From Parapedobacter soli (GTDB taxonomy: Bacteria > Bacteroidota > Bacteroidia > Sphingobacteriales > Sphingobacteriaceae): a DNA stretch of 64,000 nucleotides. The notes under the pieces were generated by a model that made no database searches, was not told the DNA's origin, and saw only the letters and a program-made list of their open reading frames with translations. The stretch is taken from NCBI RefSeq assembly GCF_025460835.1, contig NZ_JAMXAY010000022.1:1-64000 (forward strand), in the 5' to 3' direction. Shown one piece after another: positions 17,113 through 25,888 of this stretch (the first letter of the stretch is position 1; every line of letters starts with the position of its first letter). The position numbers and the translations under genes were made by a program.

Positions 17113-17307
17113 TTGGCCAATAGTAGAGAATCAATTTCGCAGTATCCAAGATTGAAAGGTGCCACGGGAGATCAATTGAGAAATTACCAACTCATCGGAA
17201 AGGGGACCGGTGTCCATTGGCCGTATGTGGATGAAGATTTAAGCCTAAAGGGATTTCTTAAAAACAGCCTGAGAAACATTGTCTATAATAAACATAAAGT
17301 CGCTTAA
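17113..17307 (+). pseudogene. DUF2442 protein remnant
   Basis: 64-codon frame from a TTG, whose second half is clearly DUF2442: [19 protein letters not shown], then HWPYVDEDLSLKGFL. DUF2442 proteins are small, often toxin-antitoxin-linked, DNA-binding-like proteins. Here the usual N-terminal strands are missing. An in-frame stop lies at 17104, and the segment before YPRL appears to lack about four residues. It is wedged between fumC and the membrane protein gene without a partner. Probably a decayed copy, although expression of a short form cannot be excluded. Confidence 0.6.
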
Positions 17308-17317
17308 ATACTCCCAC

Positions 17318-18550
17318 TTAGAAATGTCTCTTCCTTTGACTCAAAAATATCCCCATAATACCGAGAAGGAGTATGCCGGCTGCGGCCGCGAGCAACAGCG
17401 GGATGTGGTTTATAGGGGTACGCGCCAATCCTGAAATTCCCTGTGTCATCAGGAGCAATTCATTCAATATAACGCCGATTACTAAGACGGTGGTCGACCA
17501 GCGGGCCAGCCGGTTGATCCGTAGGCATCCGTGCATATAGCCGTATGCGATAACGAATAGGCTGATGACGGCTAGTAAAACAAGGTGTAAATAGCCGATA
17601 ACGATGGGACGGAAGCTATAGCTCAATTGGCTCAACGACGGAATAACCGATAGTCCCTGGAGGATAAACTTGATTGTGGCAGCGATGGCAACACCGAGGA
17701 GCAACCACTTTGCCACGGCAACGAGTAAATGTTTCAACTGCAGCAGGTTCGCCGTGCAGCTACGCAGCCACAGCCCCCATGCTATACTCTGTGCAATCAC
17801 CGCGGCTACCAAGCCGATGTAAAGCCAGATCGGCATGTCCCACCAAAGCACCGAAAGCAGGTAATTGACCAGGCATGTTATCGCGAATAACCAAAAGATG
17901 GTTTTGGAATGGTTGATAATGATGTCTTTCTGATGGAGCCAGTGGTATAGCAGTGCCATGCATGCGAAGAAGAACCAGCCATTGTACTGGAAATGCAGGT
18001 AGAAATATACGGCCGCGAGCTGCAACCGGGAGTCCATGTTGTTGGACGTCATGAGGTGGGCCAGGTAAAACGTACCTATAGACGACAATACGAGAAAGAC
18101 CAGTGCCGCTCGCAGCCAGCGGCGGGCAAGCGGACTGCTGTTGCTTTTCGATAGGTCCCGCCAACACATGGCTGCAAAAATATAGGAAATGACCACCCCC
18201 GCCGATGATGCAATGATGGAATAAAGCCCATAACCTTGCAGGAAAAAACCAATGAGCATACCATAACTAGCCAGTAGATTGCCAATAATCGTAAGCTGGT
18301 ATTTCCAAGGTAAACTGTCGTGTTGCTTCCGGTTGAAGACCATTGCCACGACCAATACCATCAATGCATGCGATACCCAGCCGGAGAATGCAAAGTGGGA
18401 GTGGGCATGGAGAAGGAATTTTTGGTTGATGGAAGGCAGGGGAAGCAAGACCTTCAGGCGCATCAATAGACCGAGGGCAGCAACCAATAGCAGATTGAAC
18501 AAGGCCAAAACCACCCATTGGCGTACGGAAATATGTTTAAGAACCGTCAC
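17318..18550 (-). CDS. heme-copper oxidase subunit I-like polytopic membrane protein
   Basis: 410-aa protein with about 12 hydrophobic segments. A GTG at 18550 is chosen as start: it overlaps the crp stop codon (TAGTG), which implies coupled translation. The next upstream ATG lies inside crp. Conserved-looking histidines are in HAHSHFAFSGWVSHALM (helix near residue 45), YFYLHFQYNGWFFFACMALLYHW, and IGYLHLVLL. The first matches the helix II region of heme-copper oxidases and NO reductases. The HPEVY copper-site motif of true oxidases is absent, so it is a distant family member of unknown activity. Pairing with a Crp/Fnr regulator beside nos suggests a role in N-oxide or redox metabolism. Confidence 0.75.
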   Translation of the reverse strand: MTVLKHISVRQWVVLALFNLLLVAALGLLMRLKVLLPLPSINQKFLLHAHSHFAFSGWVSHALMVLVVAMVFNRKQHDSLPWKYQLTIIGNLLASYGMLIGFFLQGYGLYSIIASSAGVVISYIFAAMCWRDLSKSNSSPLARRWLRAALVFLVLSSIGTFYLAHLMTSNNMDSRLQLAAVYFYLHFQYNGWFFFACMALLYHWLHQKDIIINHSKTIFWLFAITCLVNYLLSVLWWDMPIWLYIGLVAAVIAQSIAWGLWLRSCTANLLQLKHLLVAVAKWLLLGVAIAATIKFILQGLSVIPSLSQLSYSFRPIVIGYLHLVLLAVISLFVIAYGYMHGCLRINRLARWSTTVLVIGVILNELLLMTQGISGLARTPINHIPLLLAAAAGILLLGIMGIFLSQRKRHF

Positions 18551-19158
18551 TATATCCCGTCTGCTGGAATGAATACTTTCCCTTTCACGATGCATAATTT
18601 GTCTTCCTGTTGCAGTTGCTTGATAGCACGGATGACCGTTTCGACCCGTAAGCCGGCCATGTTGGCCAACTGCTGCCGGGTAACCATCAGGCGGTTGCAG
18701 TCTTTGCATATCAGTTTGCCATGTTGGTTAAAATAGTCTATAAGTTCGACAAGAACAGTTTGGGGATTGTTTTTGGATAGTGCATTCAGTAAGAAAAATT
18801 TGAAACGGAGATGCGAAACCAATGATTTGCTGAATGCAAGGTGGATGTCGGGCCGCTCGGCAAGCAGTTCGTGAAACGATGCGGCGCTCAGCCGCAGAAT
18901 GGTACAGGGCGAATCCGCTATGGCACTCGCCGCGTAGGGTTCGCCATCAAACAGCGGAAACTCGCCGAAGGCTTCACCATCTTCAACGATTTTATGGAGC
19001 ACTTCTTTGCCGTTGTCCTCAAAATGAGACCACCTCACCCTGCCCGACACCAGTTGATAATAGAATGCAGCCGGTGCACCTTCGTTGAAGATGACCTCAC
19101 CCGCTTCGGTATACCGATACGTTGCGCCTTTTTCTAACAGCAAATTGGTGTCGATCAT
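18550..19158 (-). CDS. Crp/Fnr family transcriptional regulator
   Basis: 202-aa regulator: an N-terminal cyclic-nucleotide-binding-like domain (residues about 10-120, with GEAFGEFPLFDGEPYAAS) and a C-terminal winged helix (about 145-200). The recognition-helix region is VTRQQLANMAGLRVETVIRAIKQL. No N-terminal Cys cluster is present, so it is not an Fe-S FNR. A CxxC (ICKDC near residue 150) lies in the linker before the helix-turn-helix. It is divergent from the nos operon and co-transcribed with the oxidase-like gene. It is the obvious candidate regulator of nos and nrdD in this island. A predicted self-site lies at -41 of its own promoter. Confidence 0.92.
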   Translation of the reverse strand: MIDTNLLLEKGATYRYTEAGEVIFNEGAPAAFYYQLVSGRVRWSHFEDNGKEVLHKIVEDGEAFGEFPLFDGEPYAASAIADSPCTILRLSAASFHELLAERPDIHLAFSKSLVSHLRFKFFLLNALSKNNPQTVLVELIDYFNQHGKLICKDCNRLMVTRQQLANMAGLRVETVIRAIKQLQQEDKLCIVKGKVFIPADGI

Positions 19159-19209
19159 GGTATGTTGAGATTAAAGTGGTACGGCCATCCCATTGACCAC
19201 CGCTATAGG

Positions 19210-19254
19210 CAAAGATAACAATTACTATATAGACACCCGCATGACTGTGGTCAA
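19210..19254 (-). promoter_or_regulatory. crp promoter with Fnr-type box at -41
   Basis: Minus-strand -7 box TATCTTTG (19217-19210) predicts +1 near 19206. The dyad ATGAC-TGTG-GTCAA (19241-19254, on the plus strand) is centred about 41 bp upstream, the class II activator position, and no -33 TTTG is present. Its core TGAC-N4-GTCA matches Fnr/Dnr-type operators. Confidence 0.6.
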
Positions 19255-19362
19255 CTGTAGAAGTGACAACAATCATAAATCAATAAATTGCGTTTGTAAG
19301 GTGTTGATTTGTAGTGATGTCTTTCGTTCCTGCTGTTAGATAGTGTGATAAAGCAAACCTTT

Positions 19363-19408
19363 TTGTGACTGTACGCATAAAATCAACGCGCGGTACTGGG
19401 TAGTTTTG
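19363..19408 (+). promoter_or_regulatory. nos operon promoter with Crp/Fnr-like site
   Basis: The -7 box TAGTTTTG (19401-19408) predicts +1 near 19411 and a leader of about 88 nt before the cytochrome gene. The 18-mer TTGTGACTGTACGCATAA (19363-19380), an imperfect dyad, is centred 40 bp upstream of +1. Read in reverse complement it matches the nrdD-upstream site at 14 of 18 positions. Confidence 0.55.
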
Positions 19409-19499
19409 CTTCCAATGAAACGAACACGTATACGGCAAATGAGAAAACAATTTGTACCTTTATGGGTTACCATATTAATTAACCCTAAAAACAATTAAA

Positions 19500-19964
19500 A
19501 TGAAAAAGTTACTGGTTCTACTGACACTGGGAATCGCACTTTACGCGTGCTCCCAAGGAGGAAAACAAAACAACGACAACAACACAGCTGTCCGATCGGC
19601 AGCTAATCCCGAAGACTACGATCCTACGCGAGGCGAGGGAAAATTCGACAATGTCGACGTAGGTGAACAATTGGATGTGGCCATGGCGCAGGAAGGGAAA
19701 GTGATTGCCGACCTGAAATGTGCAAGCTGCCATAAGTATACCGACGAGCGACTGGTTGGTCCGGGATGGGCTGGTGTTTCGGAAAAACACCGTCCCGAGT
19801 GGATTATGAATTTTATCACAAACCCCGATCCGATGATAGACAAGGATCCCGAATTGCAGGCCCAGCTGGAAATCTGTTTGGTACGCATGCCCAATCAGAA
19901 CCTCTCGGATGAGGATGCACGGCAAATCCTTGAATTCATGAGGCAAAATGACGGGCTAAAATAG
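19500..19964 (+). CDS. nosC: monoheme cytochrome c lipoprotein of the nos cluster
   Basis: 154-aa periplasmic, lipid-anchored c-type cytochrome. Lipobox LYAC (Cys17), then an Asn/Asp-rich linker. The heme site CASCH sits at Cys74, Cys77 and His78. Met130 in VRMPNQNLS is the likely sixth ligand. It is the first gene of the nos operon, 95 bp ahead of nosZ, so it most likely delivers electrons to nitrous oxide reductase. The symbol follows the usage for clade II nos clusters. Confidence 0.85.
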   Translation: MKKLLVLLTLGIALYACSQGGKQNNDNNTAVRSAANPEDYDPTRGEGKFDNVDVGEQLDVAMAQEGKVIADLKCASCHKYTDERLVGPGWAGVSEKHRPEWIMNFITNPDPMIDKDPELQAQLEICLVRMPNQNLSDEDARQILEFMRQNDGLK

Positions 19965-20059
19965 CGATTTTTAAACAATCACTAATACGAATATATTAAT
20001 AATGAGCCTGTCGTAGTTAAATAGCGTGGGCTCTATGACGCCACAAAAACAATTTTATC

Positions 20060-22030
20060 ATGAAACCAAAAAAATGTCTCTTATGGGTGGCAGCCGTCGC
20101 GGCGGTATCGCTATCTTTCAACGCTTGTCGGCCCAAAGGTGCCGGGAGCGCGGTATCAGGAAACGCAGCCCAGCGGACGTATGTGCCCCCAGGGCAGTAC
20201 GATGAGTTTTACACATTCACATCCGGTGGGTTCAGCGGGCAGATGAGTGTGTATGGATTGCCCAGTGGTCGGTTATTCCGGGTAATACCCGTGTTTTCGG
20301 TCGACCCCGAAAAAGCATGGGGGTTCAGCGAAGAAACCAAGCCTATGCTGATGACATCACATGGCTTCGTGCCTTGGGATGACCTCCACCACATCGAATC
20401 GTCTTTTACAGACGGCATGCCCGATGGCAAGTGGATGTTTGCAAACTCCAACAACACACCGCGGTTGGCGAGGATCGATTTAACGACTTTCCGTACGGCC
20501 GAAATCATTGAAATACCCAATACCGGCGGGAACCACTGTTCGCCATTTACCACCGAAAACTCCGAGTATGTCATTGCGGCAACCCGCTTCAGCGTACCGC
20601 CCGACGGACCGGAGAGCGACGTGCCCATCGACTCCTATAAGGAGAATTTCAAAGGGCATATCAGCTTTGTAAGTGTGGATAAAGAAACCGGCGAATTCGA
20701 TATTGCGTTCCAGCTAAAAACACCAGGACTCAACTTCGACTTGTCGAGCGCCGGAAAGGGCGTGTCAAACGGATGGCTGTTTATCAGCTGCTATAATTCA
20801 GAACAAGCCCATACGTTGCAGGAGGTTAATTCCTCACAAAACGATAAGGACTTCATCATGGCCATCAACTGGAAGAAAGCCGAAGAGTATTTCAAGGCCG
20901 GACGAGGCACGGTGCAAACCAACGTGCGTTATGCCCATAACAAATGGGATGAACATACCCACAGCGCTACCTCCGAAATAAAAACCGAGGTAACCGTATT
21001 GGATGTGGCTGATTTTGACGACTTGGCTTACCTGATCCCGTGTCCGAAATCACCCCACGGTGCTGACGTGAATCCAACCGGTGAGTATATCGTCGGTAGC
21101 GGGAAGCTGGCTGCACTGATCCCAGTGTTCAGTTTTGCAAAATTGCAGGATGCTATCGCCAACAAGGATTTTGAAGGTGAAAAGTATGGCGGCATACCTG
21201 TAGTGAAATATGAGTCTGCACTGCATGGCGAAGTTCAAAAACCAGGATTGGGCCCGTTGCACACCGAGTTTGATGCAAAAGGAAATGCCTACACGTCTTT
21301 CTTCGTTTCGTCAGAAGTAGTGAAATGGAATGTGGAGTCGCTCGAAGTACTTGATAGGCAGCCTACCTACTATTCCGTAGGTCACCTGATGGTGGCTGGC
21401 GGGAACTCCAAGAATCCGTATGGTAAGTATCTGGTGGCTTACAACAAAATAACGAAAGACCGCTTCTTACCTACTGGGCCGGAGCTCTGCCACAGCGCAC
21501 AGTTGTTTGACATCAGTGGCGACAAAATGGAATTACTGCTTGACTTCCCAACGATCGGGGAGCCACACTATGCGCAGTCTATTCCGGCCGATATGCTGAT
21601 GGATAAATCGCTGAAGATATATGATATCAATGCCAACCAGCACCCCCATAAGACGAATGGCGAAGCCGAAGCGCGCGTAGAGCGCGACGGGAATATTGTG
21701 CGGGTATACATGACCACCATCCGGTCTCACCTCACTCCAGACGTTATCGAAGGGATCCAGTTGGGCGACGAGGTTTATTTCCACGTTACCAACATCGAGC
21801 AAGATTGGGATATGCCTCACGGGTTTGCTATCAAAGGGGCAAACAACTCTGAACTGCTGATCATGCCCGGCGAAACGACAACGCTCAAGTGGGTACCAGA
21901 CCGCGTAGGTATCTTCCCCTTCTATTGTACGGATTTCTGCTCCGCATTGCACCAAGAGATGTCTGGTTACGTGCGGGTATCACCTAAAGGAAGTAATGTG
22001 CCCATTACGGCCTATACCGGTACAAAATAA
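20060..22030 (+). CDS. nosZ: nitrous oxide reductase, clade II (Sec-exported)
   Basis: Reduces N2O to N2 in the periplasm, 656 aa. The N-terminus has no twin-arginine motif. It is a Sec/lipoprotein-type signal with possible lipobox FNAC (Cys23), as expected for clade II. The seven CuZ histidines are all visible: His110-His111 (DLHHIES), His159 (GGNHCSP), His333 (PHGADVNP), His401 (GPLHTEF), His478 (LCHSAQ) and His503 (EPHYAQ). The C-terminal cupredoxin domain holds the CuA site Cys623, Cys627, His631, Met634 (CTDFCSALHQEM). No denitrification gene (nirS/K, norB) is in the window, so N2O reduction without full denitrification is possible. Confidence 0.98.
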   Translation: MKPKKCLLWVAAVAAVSLSFNACRPKGAGSAVSGNAAQRTYVPPGQYDEFYTFTSGGFSGQMSVYGLPSGRLFRVIPVFSVDPEKAWGFSEETKPMLMTSHGFVPWDDLHHIESSFTDGMPDGKWMFANSNNTPRLARIDLTTFRTAEIIEIPNTGGNHCSPFTTENSEYVIAATRFSVPPDGPESDVPIDSYKENFKGHISFVSVDKETGEFDIAFQLKTPGLNFDLSSAGKGVSNGWLFISCYNSEQAHTLQEVNSSQNDKDFIMAINWKKAEEYFKAGRGTVQTNVRYAHNKWDEHTHSATSEIKTEVTVLDVADFDDLAYLIPCPKSPHGADVNPTGEYIVGSGKLAALIPVFSFAKLQDAIANKDFEGEKYGGIPVVKYESALHGEVQKPGLGPLHTEFDAKGNAYTSFFVSSEVVKWNVESLEVLDRQPTYYSVGHLMVAGGNSKNPYGKYLVAYNKITKDRFLPTGPELCHSAQLFDISGDKMELLLDFPTIGEPHYAQSIPADMLMDKSLKIYDINANQHPHKTNGEAEARVERDGNIVRVYMTTIRSHLTPDVIEGIQLGDEVYFHVTNIEQDWDMPHGFAIKGANNSELLIMPGETTTLKWVPDRVGIFPFYCTDFCSALHQEMSGYVRVSPKGSNVPITAYTGTK

Positions 22031-22053
22031 ATAACGTGGGAAGTCAACATCCT

Positions 22054-22632
22054 ATGAAGTCATTGCACAGAGCCATACTCGTTATCAGCGGGTTGGCTCT
22101 GCTTGCAGTCATCATATTGCCGATATGGCGTATTGAGTTGGACGCAGCCCAATACCCCGAAGGGCTCGAACTGTTGATCTATAGTTATAAACTCGACGGG
22201 CACGTCGATATAATCAACGGGTTGAACCATTATATCGGAATGAAAGTACTCCGTGCTGATGATTTCATTGAGTTCACAGTACTACCCTATTTGGTCGGTA
22301 TCTATGGCCTTGCCTTTATCTTGGTCGGGCTTGTCGGAAGGCGCCGGTGGTTGTATGTGTTGTTTGGTGCGTTCCTGCTGTTCGGAATCGTAGCTATGGT
22401 CGATTTCTGGCGCTGGCTGTACGAATACGGGCACGATCTCGACCCGACAGCACCCATACAGGTGCCCGGCATGGCATACCAGCCGCCCCTGATCGGGTTT
22501 AAACAGCTCCTCAACTTCGGTGCATTTTCAATACCCGACATCGGAGGTTGGATATTTATTTCGTGTGGTGTGCTGCTGGCGTATTGCGTGTATGCCGAGT
22601 GGCGCCCCTTAAAAGCAAAACAGATATCATGA
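22054..22632 (+). CDS. membrane protein between nosZ and nosL (NosB-like)
   Basis: 192-aa inner membrane protein. The ATG at 22054 is preferred over a GTG at 22036. There are about four hydrophobic segments: AILVISGLALLAVIILPIW, LPYLVGIYGLAFILVGLVG, WLYVLFGAFLLFGIVAMVDFW and a C-terminal helix ending WRPLK. Other notable pieces are WRIELDAAQYPEGLELLIY and GLNHYIGMKVL. The position directly after nosZ fits the NosB-type proteins of clade II clusters, whose function is unknown. Identity as NosB is inferred from context and topology. Its TGA overlaps the nosL ATG (ATGA). Confidence 0.72.
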   Translation: MKSLHRAILVISGLALLAVIILPIWRIELDAAQYPEGLELLIYSYKLDGHVDIINGLNHYIGMKVLRADDFIEFTVLPYLVGIYGLAFILVGLVGRRRWLYVLFGAFLLFGIVAMVDFWRWLYEYGHDLDPTAPIQVPGMAYQPPLIGFKQLLNFGAFSIPDIGGWIFISCGVLLAYCVYAEWRPLKAKQIS

Positions 22633-23075
22633 AGGTAATTCGGTTGTTAAGTATATTCACATTCGGAATCGTGCTGGCACTGGCCGCACAGGCCTGCGGT
22701 AGCGACGGCCCTACACCGATCAACTACGGCCACGAACAGTGCGCCCATTGTAGGATGACCGTCAGCGATGCGCGTTTTGGATGCCAACTGGCAACCAAGA
22801 AGGGACGTGCTTATAACTTCGACGATGTGCAGTGCATGGTCGCGTTTGTGAAGGCCGGTGGTGTTGCCGAAGAAGAAGTGGCAAAGTTCTATCTGCCGGA
22901 CTACAGTAATTCGAATGAATTACTCCCCTCGGAAGGGCTTTTCCTGTTGAAAAGCGAATCGTTGAAAAGCCCGATGCGCGGTGATGTCGCCGCATTTGCC
23001 AGTAAAGAAGATTTAATGAAGGTGCAGGAGGTCCACGGTGGCGAGGAGCTAACGTGGGACGAGTTATGGAAGTAG
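22629..23075 (+). CDS. nosL: NosL copper-binding lipoprotein
   Basis: 148-aa outer membrane or periplasmic lipoprotein that supplies Cu(I) to apo-NosZ. Signal peptide with lipobox AQAC; Cu-site CAHCRM (Cys38, Cys41, Met43) and RFGCQLATKKGRAYNFDDVQCM typical of NosL. Start by overlap ATGA with the preceding gene, so translation is coupled. It precedes nosD by 15 bp. Confidence 0.93.
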   Translation: MKVIRLLSIFTFGIVLALAAQACGSDGPTPINYGHEQCAHCRMTVSDARFGCQLATKKGRAYNFDDVQCMVAFVKAGGVAEEEVAKFYLPDYSNSNELLPSEGLFLLKSESLKSPMRGDVAAFASKEDLMKVQEVHGGEELTWDELWK

Positions 23076-23090
23076 GAGAGGTAGGGAAAG

Positions 23091-24338
23091 ATGAGGAGGG
23101 GGATTTATATTGTTTTTAGTGTGTGTGTTTCCCTGATGGTGGGCGGCATGGCGCATGCCGCTACCATTCAGGTTGGCACATCATACCCAGTTAAATCCAT
23201 CAAGCAGGCCTTGGAAAAAGCAGCGGACGGAGACACCATCCGAGTGCATGGTGGGACCTATCGCGAGGGTAATATTGCCATCCACAAGAGCGTAGCGCTG
23301 ATGGGAGTGGACAACCCGGTAATAGATGGTGAAAAGGAACATGAACAGTTTTCCGTTTTTGTGCCCTATGTAACGATAAACGGATTTACCGTTATAGCAT
23401 CGGGCAAATCGTCGATACGGGATATCGCGGCGATAAAGGTCTACGATACCCACCACGCGACAATTGAAAACAACATCCTCGACGATAACTTCTTCGGTAT
23501 CTATATACAAAGCTCCAAGCAGTGCACGATACGGAACAATAAGCTCACCGCCTACGGCGAAACCGAGCAGCTTACCGGAAACGGCATACACAGCTGGAAA
23601 AGTGATAGCCTCTATATCGCGGGCAATACGATTGTTGGGCACCGCGATGGAGTGTACCTGGAGTTTGTAACACACACGGAGGTGCGCGACAACCAGGCGC
23701 TGGATAATCGCCGGTATGGGTTGCATTTTATGTTTTCGCACCAAAACGGCTATTATCACAATACATTTTCCAGAAACGGTGCCGGCGTAGCGGTGATGTA
23801 TACCAAACAGGTGCGCATGGAAAACAATACCTTCAGCGAAAATTGGGGTGATGCGGCGTATGGGCTGTTGCTTAAAGACATTACCGATAGTCACATAGAG
23901 CATAATGTGTTTTCACGGAATACCACAGGGATACTGATGGAAGGGAGCAACCGCGTGCAAATACAGCGTAACCAATTTGAAGGGAATGGGTGGGCGCTGA
24001 AAATGCAATCCAGCTGTATGGACAACGAGCTCACGCAGAATAACTTTGTGCAAAACACATTTGATCTGGCTACTAACGGCTCGTTGAAACTCAATAGGTT
24101 TATACGCAATTATTGGGATAAATACGAAGGGTACGATCTCAACAAGGACCGGGAGGGAGATGTCCCATACCGGCCTGTTAGTCTGTTTTCGATGGTAGTA
24201 GAGAAGTATCCGATGGCCATGCTGCTGTTCCGTAGCTTCATGGTTACGCTGCTCGACCGTACCGAACGGGTGGTACCCAGCCTGATACCGGAAGATTTAA
24301 AAGATGATGCCCCGATGATGAAGCCTGTAGCATTATGA
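23091..24338 (+). CDS. nosD: NosD periplasmic copper-maturation protein
   Basis: 415-aa periplasmic protein with a Sec signal ending AHA and a right-handed parallel beta-helix made of repeats with Asn ladders (IENNILDDNFFGIYIQ, IRNNKLTAYG, MENNTFSENWG). It works with the NosFY ABC transporter in building the CuZ centre of NosZ. The C-terminal NRFIRNYWDKYEGYDLN and DVPYRPV are NosD features. Its end overlaps nosF by 4 bp. Confidence 0.95.
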   Translation: MRRGIYIVFSVCVSLMVGGMAHAATIQVGTSYPVKSIKQALEKAADGDTIRVHGGTYREGNIAIHKSVALMGVDNPVIDGEKEHEQFSVFVPYVTINGFTVIASGKSSIRDIAAIKVYDTHHATIENNILDDNFFGIYIQSSKQCTIRNNKLTAYGETEQLTGNGIHSWKSDSLYIAGNTIVGHRDGVYLEFVTHTEVRDNQALDNRRYGLHFMFSHQNGYYHNTFSRNGAGVAVMYTKQVRMENNTFSENWGDAAYGLLLKDITDSHIEHNVFSRNTTGILMEGSNRVQIQRNQFEGNGWALKMQSSCMDNELTQNNFVQNTFDLATNGSLKLNRFIRNYWDKYEGYDLNKDREGDVPYRPVSLFSMVVEKYPMAMLLFRSFMVTLLDRTERVVPSLIPEDLKDDAPMMKPVAL

Positions 24339-25066
24339 TTACGATTCAACACATATCCAAAAGGTTTGGAAAACTGCAGGTGCTAAATGACGTTTCGCTC
24401 ACCCTGGAGGGAGGGCAGTGCATCGCATTGATTGGCCCGAATGGCAGCGGAAAAACCACATTGATTAAAACCATACTGGGTATGGTGGTGCCGCAATCGG
24501 GTACGTTGCTCTTTAAAGGTAACCCCATTGGACGACAATGGGAGTACCGGCGCGATATCGGATATATGCCGCAGATCGGCAGATATCCGGAAAACATGAC
24601 CATTGGCCAGGTGCTGGACATGATGCAGGATATCCGTAAAGTGCCGGAAGCCGCATTGGATAGGGAGCTTTTTGAAGTCTTCGAACTCCACACGATGTTA
24701 GACAAGCGTATGGGTACGCTGTCGGGTGGCACAAGGCAAAAGGTCAGCGCCTGCCTGGCGTTTATGTTCAGGCCCGAAGTACTTATCCTCGACGAGCCCA
24801 CGGCGGGACTCGATCCGGTGGCCACCGAGTTGTTGAAAGATAAAATCCTGGCGGAGAGAAATAAAGAGAAGTTGATTGTTATCACATCGCACGTATTGAG
24901 CGACCTGGATGAGCTGGTCACTGAAGTGGTGTATATGCAGGAAGGCCGCCCGCTGTTCCACAAATCGCTCGATGCATTGAAGGAAGAAACAGGTACCGAT
25001 AAACTTGGAAAGGCGATTGCAAAAGTGATGACCAACGAAGAACCAACGAAAGGGGTTTCCGTATGA
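24335..25066 (+). CDS. nosF: NosF ABC transporter ATPase
   Basis: 243-aa cytoplasmic ATPase of the NosDFY maturation complex. Walker A GPNGSGKTT (residues 34-42), signature LSGGTRQKVSACLA, Walker B LILDEPTAGLD and the H-loop TSHVLSDLDEL are complete. Four-base overlaps with nosD and nosY show translational coupling. The likely cargo is a sulfur species for CuZ, by analogy with studied NosDFY. Confidence 0.95.
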   Translation: MITIQHISKRFGKLQVLNDVSLTLEGGQCIALIGPNGSGKTTLIKTILGMVVPQSGTLLFKGNPIGRQWEYRRDIGYMPQIGRYPENMTIGQVLDMMQDIRKVPEAALDRELFEVFELHTMLDKRMGTLSGGTRQKVSACLAFMFRPEVLILDEPTAGLDPVATELLKDKILAERNKEKLIVITSHVLSDLDELVTEVVYMQEGRPLFHKSLDALKEETGTDKLGKAIAKVMTNEEPTKGVSV

Positions 25067-25830
25067 ATAAAATCATCAAATACGTCATCGCAGACTTGCT
25101 CCGCAGCAGGGCAATATTGGTGTACGCTGTCGTATTATTCGTTTTGGCCGGCAGTGTATTCAGCATAGAAGACAATGCCGATAAAGGCGTGGTGAGCTTG
25201 CTGAACATCATCTTGTTTGTGGTACCGCTGGTGAGTATTATTTTTTCTACGGTATACCTATATAATAGTGCGGAATTTATCGAATTGCTGGTGAGCCAGC
25301 CGCTGAAGAGGAAGACGATATGGCTTAGTATATTTACCGGATTGGCCGGTACCATGGCACTCGCCTTTCTAATCGGCGTAGGTATACCGATCGTGCTTTA
25401 TTCATTCACCCCCTCGGGCATGATATTGTTGCTTTGCGGAACGATACTTTCTGTCGTTTTCGTATCGGTGGCGATGTGGGCCGCTGTGCGTATCCGCGAT
25501 AAAGCAAAGGGGATAGGCCTATCCATATTGTTGTGGCTCTATTTCGCATTGCTTTTTGACGCATTAGTATTGTTTATCTTATTCCAGTTCTCGGACTATC
25601 CGATTGAAAACGGGATGATTGCCGTATCCATGCTGAACCCGATTGATATCAGCCGGATATTGATTTTATTGCAGGTAGATCTATCAGCAATGATGGGGTA
25701 TACTGGTGCTATATTCCGGAATTTCTTCGGAACAGGGTGGGGCATGGCGATAACGGCCTTGGTGTTGTTGCTGTGGGTTGCTGTTCCGGCATGGTTCTCA
25801 ACGAGGTTTTTCGAGCGGCGGGACCTTTGA
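25063..25830 (+). CDS. nosY: NosY ABC transporter permease
   Basis: 255-aa inner membrane permease with six predicted helices, partner of NosF. It is recognised by NosY-like order and segments (IIKYVIADLLRSRAILVYAV at the N-terminus, YNSAEFIELLVSQPLKRKTIW between helices). It is the last gene of the nos operon. No terminator-like hairpin is evident in the 150 bp that follow. Confidence 0.93.
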   Translation: MNKIIKYVIADLLRSRAILVYAVVLFVLAGSVFSIEDNADKGVVSLLNIILFVVPLVSIIFSTVYLYNSAEFIELLVSQPLKRKTIWLSIFTGLAGTMALAFLIGVGIPIVLYSFTPSGMILLLCGTILSVVFVSVAMWAAVRIRDKAKGIGLSILLWLYFALLFDALVLFILFQFSDYPIENGMIAVSMLNPIDISRILILLQVDLSAMMGYTGAIFRNFFGTGWGMAITALVLLLWVAVPAWFSTRFFERRDL

Positions 25831-25888
25831 TGGTAAAGGCAAATCGACCTAGCTATTCAGGTAAGATGTGTGTAGTAGCGCAATGAAA

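Noticed and set aside
18553-18709. Upstream in-frame extension of the oxidase-like gene
   Set aside because: Lies inside the Crp/Fnr coding sequence; the GTG overlapping the regulator's stop codon fits the topology better.
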